A stretch of 64,000 bases of DNA from Pseudeuparius sepicola (taxonomy: Eukaryota; Arthropoda; Insecta; Coleoptera; Anthribidae), in contig OY987303.1 of the NCBI GenBank assembly GCA_963920635.1, forward strand, positions 54,063,223-54,127,222. The letters are read 5' to 3'. The notes under the pieces are model-generated. The model was not told the origin of the DNA. It was given only the letters and a program-made list of their open reading frames with translations, and did not search any database. This document shows, in pieces, positions 34,705 to 47,600 of the stretch; position 1 is the stretch's first letter; each line of letters opens with the position of its first letter. A program made the position numbers and the translations under genes.

Positions 34705-36321
34705 CAGGGTGATTCAGTTCCGGTGCTCAACAAGGGGGTTCTCGGAAACCGTAACAGATACGAAGTCGGTCAAATGGAAGCAAACTTGCGCCTTCAGGCG
34801 CCTAACAATATGCCGTTGAGAAAGTTAAAATATTTTTATGGGTTCCTGAGATATTTAAGAAAAAACGAATTTTTGAAAATTAGATTTTATTTTTTTTCTG
34901 GCACCATTTGCCATAATATTGAAAAATAAATTTACTTTTTCATTGGAACTTTTTCTGGACTACGTCATGGCATTTTTAGATTTTCGGGACGACGTTTCGT
35001 TTCTGAGATAGAGGGATCATCTTCATTTTTTTAAATACGGACCTGGATTTTTTTATTATATATTTCGAAATGAATCGTTGTCCTGAGTACAACGATGTAT
35101 GATACATACATATTTGTTCTCGTTTTAGCTGCTAAAATGCACATTTACTAAGAAAAAAATTAATACGGCCCTGGACTATGCATTTTTTTCTTTTTTTCCA
35201 CACCTATTTCAGTTATAATAGGTGATCATTATTTTAATAGCTACTGGATTATAATTATACTCCATGTTTGTCATATTTTGAAATTCTTTTTATACTTTAG
35301 GTAAATAACAGCAATAATTCTGTACCTTGGTAGAAAAAGGGCCAATGTCCAAAATTTGCATTTAAGAGTTAAGGGTATAATCAGACTGAGCAGTTGATAT
35401 ATTCTGGTTAGAAAAAAGGCCAATGTCCAAAGTTACATGGTATTGAAGTAATCTTAAGTGGGAAAAGGCCTAAGTCAAATTCGTTTTAATATAAAATGGG
35501 CCAATGTGTTAGCCCTTTCACTATAACTGATAAATAAAATAAACGGCCAATGTCCGTAGTATCAGGACATTGGCCGTTTGTCATTTTAATTTTTTTGGAC
35601 ATTGGCCCTAATTTGTTTTGAGGTTAGTATTCTAACCTCAAATTTCGGTCGACAACATTTGACTGTTCTGTGGTCGACAGTTTGTGTTTAAGTTGTGGGT
35701 GTTATCAAACTGAATAAAAAAATGTTGTCTGTACAACTTGTTTTATTTTCGAAGAAAGGGCCAATGTCCATATTCGCAATATTATTTTCGGGGCCAATGT
35801 CCATTTTTTTGCAACTAAAAAGAAATATACTAAAATAGCTAGAATCATCTTAAAATACGTACTTTTTACTCTATATGTCACCTCAAATTGAAAATTATCA
35901 GAAAAGCTTCTTTGCATTTTTAAGCTCACAATAGGTAATTATAAATTCAAATTCATTTTTCTCGAATCAGCTGAAATGGACATTGGCCCTTTATCTACCA
36001 AAGTCAAAGTACAGAATTATTATTAACAATAGTGAGAGACATTCTACCTAAAGTATCAAAAATAATTTAAAACTATAACAAACATAGAGTTTAATTAATC
36101 CGGTAGGAATAAAAAATGATCAACTGTTATAATTATTGGAATAGCTTTGAAAAAAAAAGAGAGTCCAGGACCGCATTAATTTTTTTCATAGTTAATGTGC
36201 ATTTTGGCGGCCAAACCAAGAAAAAAAATATGTATGTGCAAGTTTGCCTCCATTTAACCGACTTCGTATCTGTTACGGTTCCCGAGATTCCCATGTTGAG
36301 CCCCGGAACTGAATCACCCTG
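34705..36321. mobile_element. Palindromic TIR element with a GGCCAATGTCC motif cluster
   Basis: It starts CAGGGTGATTCAGTTCCGG and ends with the complement CCGGAACTGAATCACCCTG. TA lies at 34703-34704 and 36322-36323. Outer arms of about 500 bp pair (AGATACGAAGTCGGT and its complement near 36.26 kb). The centre holds at least nine copies of the motif in both orientations. No protein is encoded. Confidence 0.88.
35339..35989. repeat. Cluster of GGCCAATGTCC motifs in both orientations
   Basis: Forward copies lie at 35339-35350, 35418-35428, 35498-35508 (partial), 35545-35555, 35758-35769 and 35791-35802. Inverted copies lie at 35565-35575, 35597-35608 and 35978-35989. The pair at 35541-35579 forms a perfect 15 bp hairpin. 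Spacing is irregular, so this is not a simple tandem repeat. Confidence 0.85.
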
Positions 36322-36539
36322 TATATTGAAAATTTGACAAAGAAAATACTGCTGTGAAATTTTTCCATAAATTATATTTTAATATTTCTGTCATTTTAGT
36401 GTTAAAAAATAAATATTTATGGATGGATAAATTAAATTATAGAAGGTGTTCGGTGTTCTATACTGCTTCCATTTTGTGCAACACAAAGAGCATACCTTTT
36501 TAATAAACTTCTCTTGTAGTTAGCCACGATACCTGCCTG

Positions 36540-36835
36540 ATCTCCTCAGATATTTTTTCTTTAACATTGGTCGATATTATTTGACCTCTCCGCATATACC
36601 CGGTCTTTCGAAGTGCCACACAGAAAGAAATTTAGTGGGGTCAAGTATGGGCTTCTGGCAGGCCATAAAATAGTTCAATTTGTTGACAAACAATATTCGA
36701 CTCATTAATTCGATTCAATAGATGAGAAATTTCTCCTCTTAAGAGCTGACAATATTTTAGTCTAGTTAAACCACCTTCAAAAAATAATACTGGACCAATT
36801 ATTTGATTCGGAAAAATACCACACCAAACATTTAT
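36540..36835 (-). pseudogene. Tc1/mariner-like transposase remnant
   Basis: Across shifting minus-strand frames I read NVWCGIFPNQIIGPVLFFEG, which aligns with INVWAGVYGDRLIGPYILPE of the intact copy. Further on is LTPLNFFLCGTSKDRVYAER, where the third catalytic Asp would be Asn. Multiple stops and frameshifts. It is a fossil of the enzyme that presumably moved the surrounding element. Confidence 0.75.
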
Positions 36836-36860
36836 TGAAGGACGATTTTGTGCAAACTAC

Positions 36861-37188
36861 TATACTATATCCAAGCATTGAATAAGGAATTCGTTTAATC
36901 AATGATCCAATAAGTTACAGAGGCAGTGAATGAAAACATTGGCCTCCACGTGGTCGCGATGTGACCTATTCTCTTATTGGTCTGGCCGTCGTAAAATCTC
37001 AAGTGTTTAGGCGGCGAGTGAAATGCAGGGCCGGCTCTTCCCTTAGTCGAGTTTCCTGCATAGGAAGGATCCGGCGTAGACTTGTTGCAGACTCTCACAT
37101 ATTAGTCCTACCCTGGTAATCGATAGCAATGCGGTCATGTGATTTTGCTTATAAATATCTACTGCCTCTGTAACTTGGATATACTATA
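36861..37188. repeat. Small inverted-repeat element
   Basis: TATACTATATCCAAG at 36861 faces CTTGGATATACTATA at 37174-37188. Just inside, AAGTTACAGAGGCAGT (36912-36927) faces its exact complement at 37161-37176. The interior is GC-richer and has no recognised gene. Confidence 0.65.
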
Positions 37189-37215
37189 GAGTATAGAGCA
37201 AAGATATAACTCATT

Positions 37216-37917
37216 CAGAGTGTCTCACTTAAGAGTGAAACAACCTTCAACAACTTCTTTAATTTTTAACCGACCAGAACGAAATTTTTACCAAAGGTAC
37301 TGCATTGTGGCCTACTTATTTCCAAAAAACTAGTTGCCTACTCCAAAGTCAAAGCCACCTGCGATGTCACAATCGAGGCTAAAAATCCGAAAATCATATT
37401 AGGCTTTTTTTTCAAAAAAAAAAATACTAAAAGAAGTTGTTCAGAATCAATCCATTACCCTAAATCTAAAATTTTGTTAAAATAAAAAAAAATAAAGTCC
37501 AAAAATAGCAATTTAAGAATTTTCTGCGTTTAGAAAAGTGTGCCATGGAAGCTTTGAAGGCTAGTTGTTTTCAAAAAGTAATCATTTCAAAATAAAGTTA
37601 AAAGCTACAAAACAAATTTTATTATTTTTTAATTTTTACCTATTTTTGTATTTATAATTTTTTGATTTTGACAAATTTTTGGATTTAGGGTTCTGGATCG
37701 ATTCTGAACAATTTTCTTAGTATATTTTTTTGAAAAAAAAGCCTAATATGACTTTCGGATTTTTAGCTTCGATTGTGGCATCGCAGGTGGCTTTGACTTT
37801 GATGTAGACAACTAATTTTTTGGAAATAAGTAGGCAACAGTGCCATCTAATTTAGTTCTAGTCGGTTAAACATTAAAGAATTTATAAGGATGTTTCACTC
37901 TTAAATGAGACACTCTG
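37216..37917. mobile_element. Palindromic TIR element (CAGAGTGTCTCACTTAAG ends)
   Basis: It starts CAGAGTGTCTCACTTAAGAG and ends with the complement of this (one mismatch), followed by TA; the left flank is TT. Inverted blocks include AAGTCAAAGCCACCTGCGATG and its near complement. Non-autonomous. Confidence 0.8.
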
Positions 37918-38190
37918 TATATCGTTGAAACCAGAAATATACAGAGTGTTTTATCTAAACAAAACATAGGGTTGGTCTATATCTCCAAAACACGACATTC
38001 ATTTGTTTTTCCGAATACACAACTGAAATCGCATGAAAATTTTATACAATTTTCATATTTTCATATTTTTTCCCCAAAATTAAAAAAGTTAAGGGGGTAT
38101 AATGTTATATGAATAAGCCTGTACACAATAGAATATAGACGAGAGGCTCGAAACAAATTATATCCTCAAGAACCCATCTGTTGTTTTCAG

Positions 38191-38226
38191 AGCTGCATAC
38201 TGGTGCTCCTAGCTGGTTTAGTTCCT
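38191..38226 (+). other. Possible upstream mini-exon of the UGT
   Basis: TTGTTTTCAG precedes and GTAGGT follows a 36 nt segment that reads SCILVLLAGLVP and would join the next exon in frame. It may be an alternative or 5' untranslated exon. The main ATG at 38328 already gives a full signal peptide, so this is uncertain. Confidence 0.2.
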
Positions 38227-38327
38227 GTAGGTATAGATGTCCCTTTTATTTTTTTATCGTTTCGTATTGCAATATTGCTGCCCAGATCTATAACTGAAAT
38301 TCTTTTATTGTGTTTTTCCAGCGAAAA

Positions 38328-38654
38328 ATGCGTCCGGGGAACCTCCAATTGCTCTCAACCCTAGCTGTGATAGAACTGTGTACCTGTGCCAACATACTAA
38401 TGATAACGATGGGAGGAACCAAGTCCCACAAGATACCGTTTTGGGAAGTGGCCCGCGGCCTCATACCCAGGGGCCACAACATAACGTTTCTGAACGCGTT
38501 TCCACCAGACTTCATCGTCGAAGGCTTGGAGGAGATCACACCCGCAGACTTCGTTTTCTACGTCAAGAATTTCACCAACTGGGACCTTGTGGGGGCCAGG
38601 ATGCGAGGAGAGGAACCAGTACATCCATTAGATATGATTAGATATGGATATGAA
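38328..38654 (+). CDS. UGT exon 1 (signal peptide, acceptor-binding start)
   Basis: Residues 1-109. The acceptor TTTTCCAG lies 6 bases before the ATG, so there is an upstream untranslated exon. It includes the hydrophobic leader LQLLSTLAVIELCTC and the His34 region. The donor is GAA|GTAAGT, phase 0. Confidence 0.9.
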
Positions 38655-41600
38655 GTAAGTTAGGTAATCACCTAAGCATATTTATATAACATATTTTCTT
38701 CTTGGGTTGGTACAGATTAGAGGCCCTGTATGACACGAAAAGTGACAGTTATTCGTTTTAACAGAGGTTGGACAACGATCGGATCTCTCTCTCTGGCGAG
38801 GGTCTTATTTTCCCCATGAAATTCATTTTGTGCAACAGACATATATTTTTTCGCTCTTTCTAACATTCCCCTAGCAGCACGATGTATCAAAATTGGATTT
38901 TAAGGTTAAGCTAACGACAGTTAATTGCCATAAGCGTAGGTAGATGAGGGCACAGTTTAAAATGTATAAAAATATAGATAAAACCAATAAATAGGTAAAT
39001 AGGTTAGGTAGTAGTATGTTATTTGCAAAGCTTCACTAATAATAATTATTGAAGTTTGAATGGAAAAGTGAAGAAACATATAATTTGTTCCAAGAAAACA
39101 GAAATTTTAGGATATCAGGATAAACACATTTATTAAATTTTTGGGAGGGTGGTATATGTAGATAGATATGTACATAAAATTAAACAAGGCTCTAGCATAC
39201 CAACTAATCAAACTTTCGAATATTTCTTCAATAGGAATCATAGCTGCAATAATAATTATTATTCCGTTCATTTAAAAATAAAAAAGTTCTTTTAAATGGT
39301 TTTACTGTATGGTTTCGTTTCTTCAAACTCTCTTCTTATACCTACCATCATAATTTTAAGACAATTAATACTGAAATTTGTACGGAACAAAAAGTTGGAA
39401 AGTTTGTTTTGGTAATATGAATCAACCAATAATAATAGGAATTAGGCTGAATAAAAAAATGAGTACCTAGGTATTTAATATCGATATATTAGTCTCTCAT
39501 TCTTTTTTTGTAAAATAAAAAATAATAACTTTTTAATGCAAGAGAGATCATCTACATTTCAATAAAGAAGACAACAGTATTTTTGTTTTCAAAGATATAT
39601 TGTAAGTAAATAGGAAAAATCAAACTAGTACAAGTTCTCAGACATTTATACATATTTAATAATGGTTCTTTCTTGCTAAAGTCACGTTCATCAAACGTTG
39701 CAGGAGATGATCCTTTCTTCAGCACAACCTGACACTCAAAATCCATGTCACAGAAGTGAACCTGTGAAAGTTAAAGAACTATAAATTTAAGCTACCTAAA
39801 CATAATAAAACGCTGCCATCAAATGCTATTTTTTTATCAGCAAGAAATTTGTAATGGAATATAAGCTCACACATTTAACTGACTACACAAAAAGGGTTCT
39901 TTATATTCCCACCCGTGTTAACTTTTTTTTGTCCGATTTTGTTGGTCTTGGTATAAAATAAAGCTCCTTCAAAACTTCCTCTCTCTAACACATATACTTA
40001 CTTACATTTTTATTATTCCATGAAACGAAAAATGCCTATCCCGGTCCAGTAAATATACCTACCTAACAGGTTTTACCTCCTTGAAGGGCAAAAATTTTAA
40101 TTGTATCTCTTTAACATTGGGAAATTTTCATAAGAATTCTAATAGGGGGTTTGTAGAACCTTATGGACTTTTATTGAAAATAAATAGGTAGGTACTAATA
40201 TTTAATACGTATATTAATTTAGGTATCTTATGTTATGTTGCTGATGCAGATTAAGAAAATTATTCTGCAGATTAAAATCACAGATCAAACAAAAAATAAA
40301 AAGGAACTAGAGATACTTATGTAATTAAATTTACTTACCTCGCAAATTTTCGTATCATTTCCATCTCTCATGTTAGGGTATTTCATTTGCACCATCGTGC
40401 TCGTTCTTCTGCGCTTTTTGGAAAGGGTGTTATGAAAAATTCATCCTGCTCAGAATTCTTGCAGTTTCTTATTACACAAGATGTCACTTTTAACTGTTAA
40501 CATTCCTTTTTGCAAAAGAAAATGAGCACGCTCAATAATTTGTCGACAGTTTTGTTGACAAACTGGCACCCGCCAAGATAAGAATATAATAAAAACAATG
40601 TTACTAGATCTGCCAAAATCTGTTGTCCAACCTCTGTTAAAACGAATAACTGTCACTTTTCGTGTCATACAGGGCCTCTAGTACAGATGAAGACACAGCA
40701 TAATTTTTCTTTTTAGGCTTGCGACGTCTTGCTGTCAGATCCAGAAACGAAAGATTTCCTCTATTCAAACCACCATTTCGACTTGTTGATCATCGACGGT
40801 TCATATCCGGAATGTGCTCTAGGCTTCGCCCATCGTTTCAACTCACCATTTTTGTACATAAACACGGTGGGATTCTACACTGGCTCTTTGTCCTTAGCTG
40901 GAAACCCTACGCCTTATTCCGTCACTCCGTTTCTGGCGAGACCCTTCACGGACGACATGAATTTAGCACAGAGAATCCAGAACACTTTATGGAACCTTGC
41001 TGCGAACACCATGCACTCGGTCATGGTCAGGTTTATGATACAAGGCGTCGTTAGGAAACATTTCGGAAAGGATGTGCCGCCTATATACGACATATCGAAG
41101 AACGTGAGCTTCATTCTTCAGAATGCACACGCCACCGTGACCTATCCAAGGCCGTATCTTCCGAATGTCGCTGAGATAGCTTGTGTACATTGTAAGAAAG
41201 CGAAGCCGCTACCAGAGGTAAGATTTTCGAAAATTTTCTAAGGCGCGGAACTAAACATTACCGACTGTTTGTAGGATCTAGAGAGTTTTATTAGAGGTTC
41301 AGGAGATGCGGGGTTCATATACTTCAGCATGGGATCTTCGGTGAAAGCGGCTAATATGCCTGAATATCTGAGGAGGATGCTCATGATAGTGTTCAGGCAG
41401 TTGCCGCAGAGGATTTTGTGGAAATATGAGGCTGACGATATGAATGATCTACCTTCAAATGTGAAATTGGGCAAATGGCTGCCGCAACAAGATATTTTAG
41501 GTAAGAAAATTTAAACTAGATGAATACAAACTAAACCAGTAGATATATTACGCAACGAGCATTTCATTTAATTATTAAGCCACGAGATGAGAATTTAGAT

Positions 41601-44600
41601 ACGAGCCATAGTGTCTTAAGACTCAATGTACAGCACGTACGTGGTGATTCAACATTTTGACCCATAAAATGACTTTTTTTTATCTGTAGCAAGCAACATG
41701 CATAATTTTAAACTTTTAATCAATATAAATTTTAATCGAAGTAATTACTCTCATTTTAAGATAAAAATTATTTAAAAATATTTATCACAATGGCCGTCAT
41801 TAGCATTTGGGCAAAAAGGCTTATGACGGTCATTGTGGTAATAGTTATTTATGTACCAAGGCACTAAAGTTCAAATTTTTATGACTCATGTGGAATTTAG
41901 TTGCCGAGGCCTCGACCGTCAGATAGTGACAGATTTTCCTTACTGGTTTTCTCATTTATGCCTTGGAGAGGGTTGAAAGGTAAATCGATACTGAGTCGGA
42001 AAATAGTAATTTTAAGTTTGACCCCCGGGGAAAACATACGGAAAATTCGATTTTTCAAAACAGAAAAAAAGGTACTAATCTTCACTTATGCCATGTTCAT
42101 CGTATGCTTTCTTATATTATTCCGACCTCGAAAACCCAAAGGCATAAGTGTAGCGTGTGGAAAAAGGGTTGAATTAAGGGTTGGCAGATCACACAAAAAT
42201 GACTTAATTCAACCCTTTTTCCATACGCTATGCCTTTGGGTTTGTCACTGTCTGAAAGTCTATAAACCACATGAATCATAAAAAGAACTTCAGTGCCGAG
42301 GTACATTTTATATACTTTTTTTAAAACGGAAAAAAATTTCTTATTAGGCGAAAAAATAATCATAAGGTATCACCCGTCCGTGAACCAACTGCCCGCGTTG
42401 TTGCTTGACTTTAACGATCGCTCTACCTAGGTCAAGTATGACGAGGCACGGCGCTTCCCAAAAAAAATAGATTGATATTCAAACCTACTAATATACATAT
42501 TTATACTGAAAGATTGCGGTGCTATAGGTAACAATTTCGCAATGTGTACGAAAAGTTAAATGGGCCTTTATTGGCCGGGTTTTGAATATTTGGTCACTTT
42601 TGACGGGCGATTTCTCCGCGTCTGACGTTTGATGTTTACATCTCGCCAAGGCCTGCTTATTGAAAAAATTGTACAATAATGAGCTACATTATTGTACGAT
42701 TTCTGTGCTTTTAATGACGATTTTGGGACACTTCACTGCCGATTTCAAGAAAATATTTTTAAATAATTTTTGTCTCAAAATGTGAGTAATTTCTTAGATT
42801 AAAATTTGTATTGATCAAAAATGTTTAAAATTATGCGTGTTGCTCGCTACAGATCGAAAAAAGCCATTTTATGGGTCAAAATGTTGAATCACCACGTAGG
42901 TACGTGCTGAATATAAATATGAGTTGCACACAATACTTTTTCTACAAGTCATAAGAATAAGTGGGCCAAAATATTACGATTTGCTTAATAACTACTGGTT
43001 AATTCGCAATGGTTACTGAGATAGTAGAGAGTAGTTCTTTTTTTGAAGTTCCATTCTGGCTATATCTACCAAAATAATCAAACTGCTGGACTGAAATTTG
43101 GCACTGATGTGTTTTTGGGGATGGAGAATAAGTTGAAAATAATAAATATGTCAATTTCTGCGTATCTTACAGAGGGCGCCACTTGCGCTGTTTTTGGATC
43201 GTGCTTTTACTCGTATTTTTTTGAGGTTATCATCTTTTCTTGTAGCAACAAAAGTGTATACTTGTTTCCTAACACATACGCATATTTAGGAAACACCTTT
43301 ATTCTTTGAGAGTGGTGAAATATTGATTTTAATTTTTTTTCGTATACTTAGTTTTCAATTTTACTCTCACTATCGCACATTTTAATCGATTTCATTTGAA
43401 AAAGCATACATTTTGGAAATGTACTAAGTAAACAGTAACTACGAACTGTCAAAAAATGATAAATTTCAAATCAATCATGGTCATGGCAATCTAGATATTA
43501 AATGAATTTTGCTGTGATAGTGTGATGCATTTCTGTTTGTTGCAAATTGTGATTTTGCGTTTCTATTGGTTATAAAGTTGTATTTTAATGAAAAATCTGT
43601 ATCATAATGAACCTCTTTATAGTACAGGTAGTACATATTATCTAATAAGTCGAATATTAAAGTAGGGAAGTAGAAAAAAATCTGCGTATTTATCAAAATA
43701 TCGATTTTCTAACAAGTTATTCGAAATCTAAAAAAAAAAGTTATATTTACGTGAAAAATTGGTTTTTGAAACTGAAGACAGATCAAACTATGAAGACTCA
43801 GCACAGAGTACCTTACTCCATACAATATGGTGCTCGAAAAGACCTACATTATCATATAATACAAAAGTACGTTTATGAAGTTTGTTTTTGAATAAAATAC
43901 AAACTCACAAAAAATACAAAATTGCTATATTAATTAATTAACATAACTTTATTTAGCAAGATGCTATACAAATTACATTTTTGTAATAAATTACATATAA
44001 CATAAAACCTACATATCTATTTTAAACATCAAAAGTTAACCATTTTACTCAAAATTTTTTCTTTAAACTCCAATTTAAATATTTTTAGTGTCACTCTCCT
44101 CAGTCTTCCTCTAATTTCATTGCCCTCTTATAGAGAGGGTTCCCATTAAAATTAGAAAAAAATTAAAAATCATTTTAATGTAAACATTGTGTTACTTTAT
44201 ATTCCCGAACTTTTTAAAGAAAGTTATTGTTTGAGTGTTTGACTGAAATTTACTTAATTGAATCAAAAATTAGCAATAGTGTCTATAATTATCGGCAAAT
44301 GTGCTATGCAAACAAATTACAAATTTTTATTTCGGTTTTAAACAAAGTTAAATACTTGTTCAAACTGGATACATTTGAGGATATTTTTATTTCGATAATT
44401 CTATTTATGTTCAATTGCTATGATGACTAGGTACTGTGACACAGAATTAGTTTTATATAGAACTTCCGGAAAATAGAATTTGTCGTTTTATTTTAAATGT
44501 CAAGGTAATTTCAACAATGTATGTACGTAGGTAGGTATCTATACATTTTTAAAAGGCATAAATAAAAAGCTTTCGAATGATCGCGCAAGAAACTGGGTGT

Positions 44601-47600
44601 TCCATTTAAAATAAAGGAGCAGTTTTATTAAAATAAAAAAACAACAGCTGTCATATCGTTGTTACCTAATAGAAAATAATTATTGTTATACTATTTCCAC
44701 TTCAGAACTCCTAGATATCTTCTTTACTTAGAGGAGTTTCCAAGTCTTTTGACTCTTATTATTAATATTCACACAGCAAATAGCAATCAAGTTTCGAGAT
44801 ATGAGATATATTCGCAACCAGCTATAATTTATGCATTCCTCTGAAAAAAGTTTGACAAGTAGTTTCAACTATTCATTACATCTAACTCCACATCGCCGGT
44901 AATAGCATCTACTCTGAAGTTGCTTGAGAATTTCTAACTATTTGCAGCGAATCGAAACCGCGAAATTCACTTTAAATTGATAGAATTTCTGTGGAGAAGT
45001 TAACCGATGCATCCAAGGATCGTCCTGAAATGTATTCAAATCAAATCGATCAGAAAATTCCAAGAAAGTTGTAAAATTTCCTTATTTGTATTTTCTCATT
45101 TTTCTACGGGGTTTTCAATATACAGGATGTCTCATTTTTGAAATTAAATTATGGAAATATCTTTATAATCACGATGCTGAACTGAAATTTGACACTGCTG
45201 TGTTTTTGGGGATGGAAAATAAGCTGAAAATGTCAATTTCGCCGTATCTCAGAGAGGGCGTCACTTTCGCTATTTTTTGGATCTGTTTGGTCTTGCACAT
45301 CCATCATTTTAGTGCGTTGTGCAAGAAAAAGGTAGGTACTCTTGTTTCGTAACGATAAAATCAACCGTTTGCGTTGAAATTGGCAAAATGTGCCCCAAAA
45401 CACATGTTAACTCCAAAATTGATGCTTAAAAAAATTCTTGTGCGTGGTGTACCTCGTGCTAAATAAATGTCAGTTTTCTTGAAATCGGCAGTGAAGTGTC
45501 CCAAAATCGTTATTAAAAGCACAGAAATCGTACAATAATGGGCTACATTATTGTACGATTTTTTCAATAAGTAGGCCTTGGCTAGATGTAAACATAAAAC
45601 GTCAGACGCGGAGAAATCGCCCGTCAAAAGTGACCAACTATTCAAAACCCGGCCGATAAAGGCCCATTTAACTTTTCGTACACATTGCGAAATTTTTTTC
45701 CCTATAGAAGCGTAATCCTTCAGTATACATATTTTAGTAGGTTGGAATATCAATAGATTATTGTTATGGAGGCTGCACAAGAAGCAGCAGTTTGGTATTT
45801 CTGTACGAAGGTGGCGTGTCTTGTCTTACCTGACCTAGGTAGAGCGATCGTCAAAGTCGTCAAGCAACGCCGCGCGTAGTCGGTTCATGGATGAGTGATC
45901 CCTTATTACTATTTTCTTGCATAATAAAACATTTTTTTTATTTCAAAAAAGATATAATATGTACCTCGGCACTGAAGTTCTCTTTATGACTCATGTGGAA
46001 TTTAGTTGCCGAGGCCTCTGGTCGAGGCAAATAAACCATAAAAAGTTGAACTTCGGTGCCTTGGTACATAAATAACTATTGTCGTATAACATTTTTCTCT
46101 TGAAGTTCTTTTTTTGAAATTAAATTATGGCGATATACCTATTCGATAATAGTCTGAACTGAAATTTGGCACTGCTGTGTTTTTGGGGATGGAAAATAAG
46201 CTGAAAACGTCAATTTCGCCGTATCTCACAGAGGGCGTCACTTGCGCTATTTTAGGTTCGTGTTTTTACTCGTAACTTTTTTGAGGCTATCTCTTGGGGA
46301 CTTGCAGGTCCATCATTTTAGTGCATCTTTTCATTCAGCAAGAAAATAGTAGGTACTTTTGTTTCATAACGATGAAATCAACCGATTGCCTTGAACTTGG
46401 CAAAATTAACTCCAAAATTCGAAGAATAAAATTTTCAAATACCGCTTTCAGGTTTTTTACAGAATAGGTAATTGTAAAGTGGCAAAAAAATCCCAATGAA
46501 CGATGTACCAAAAATTTTTCGCTTTCAAAAAACCAATGCCCATTGGGCATTTTTTCCTTAATTTTGAATGTACAATTCGTCTGTAACATTTAAATACGGT
46601 AGGTGAAAATTTCAGTTTTCGAATTTTGAAGTTAACGGGTGTTTTGGGGCACGTTTTGCTAATTTCAACGCAAACGGTTGATTCTATCATTATGAAACAA
46701 GAGTATACTTTGGTTGTAAAATGAAAAGGTGCACTAAAATGATAGACCTGAAAGGCCAAAAAAGATAATCTCAAAAAGCACGAGTAAAAGCACGGTCCAA
46801 ACATTTTCAGCTTGACTATTTTGGGACATATTGCCATAATTCAATTTGTATCTTGTACTTCAGTCAACAAGCGTCTAATGAGAGACAAATATACAGTGTC
46901 CTCCAAAAAGTTCGCAGCATAGGGGGGAAATTTTTAATTAATGCTTTATTTTAAATTTTAATATTAGGGTTACCTTTTGCGTGAAAAAAGATGAAAAATG
47001 ACCCACTCCAACGTGGTCATGCGACTTTCGTTATATGTCAAAAATGACATTTAAAAAAATATATCGCCAAAAATGAGTTTATTTGTTAAAATATCAAAAA
47101 GTTTTACTTGAAAAAATTGTTTCTTTTTCAATTTTACGTAAGGGTTCCAAATTTAAACGCTCTAATAAAAGATTTAGTTTTTTGCCAATTTTTAATATAT
47201 TTATGAAATTTCTCAAAATTTTAAAAACTTGTAACTTTCTAAAAACTTTTTTATATCACTAGCGTTATCATTATATTAACTGTTTATTACTAATTACCTA
47301 TAAGAATAGGTATTTTTTAAAAGAAAATGATATTTACGCTTTAAAATTCTGTTATGTTTGCAGCAAAGTTGCTCTACCGTTTAGCATTTAGGGCATGTCT
47401 ACATTTAGTTACATTACGTTTTACAGTTCTAAATTGATGCCAAAATAATAATAAATTAAATTATCATCAAACTATTTTACACAAGGTACTTAAAATAGTT
47501 GATGATAATTTAATTTATTATTATTTTGGCATCAATTTAGAACTGTAAAACGTAATGTAAATAAATTTATACCCTAAATTCTAGACGGTATATCAACTTT

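Larger units (their letters stand above)
34472..38121. mobile_element. Decayed TIR element with nested insertions
   Basis: The left end CAGGGTTATTCACATAATATTCTACC and the right end (complement of ...GTATAATGTTATATGAATAAGCCTG) are inverted termini, with TA at 34470-34471 and 38122-38123. A second inverted block (TTATACAATTTTCAT and its complement) follows. It is interrupted by a palindromic element (34705-36321) and by a second at 37216-37917. A transposase remnant lies on the minus strand at 36.54-36.84 kb. The original element was therefore about 1.3 kb. Confidence 0.8.
41631..42909. mobile_element. Inverted-repeat element hosting the 5S-derived repeat copy C
   Basis: CAGCACGTACGTGGTGATTC followed by AACATTTTGACCCATAAAATG is mirrored by its complement at 42.87-42.91 kb. 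A second inverted pair, GTTGCTCGCTAC and GTAGCAAGCAAC, lies inside. The left flank is TA and the right flank is AA, so the target duplication is not proven. The 5S-derived repeat sits within it. Confidence 0.75.

Noticed and set aside
34705..36321. CRISPR-like array based on the repeated GGCCAATGTCC motif
   Set aside because: The motif is 11-12 bp, occurs in both orientations with irregular spacers, and lies inside a eukaryotic transposon; no cas genes are present.
38288..38641. Alternative frames on both strands over UGT exon 1
   Set aside because: They are shadows of the GC-richer coding exon; only the frame starting at 38328 continues into conserved UGT exons.
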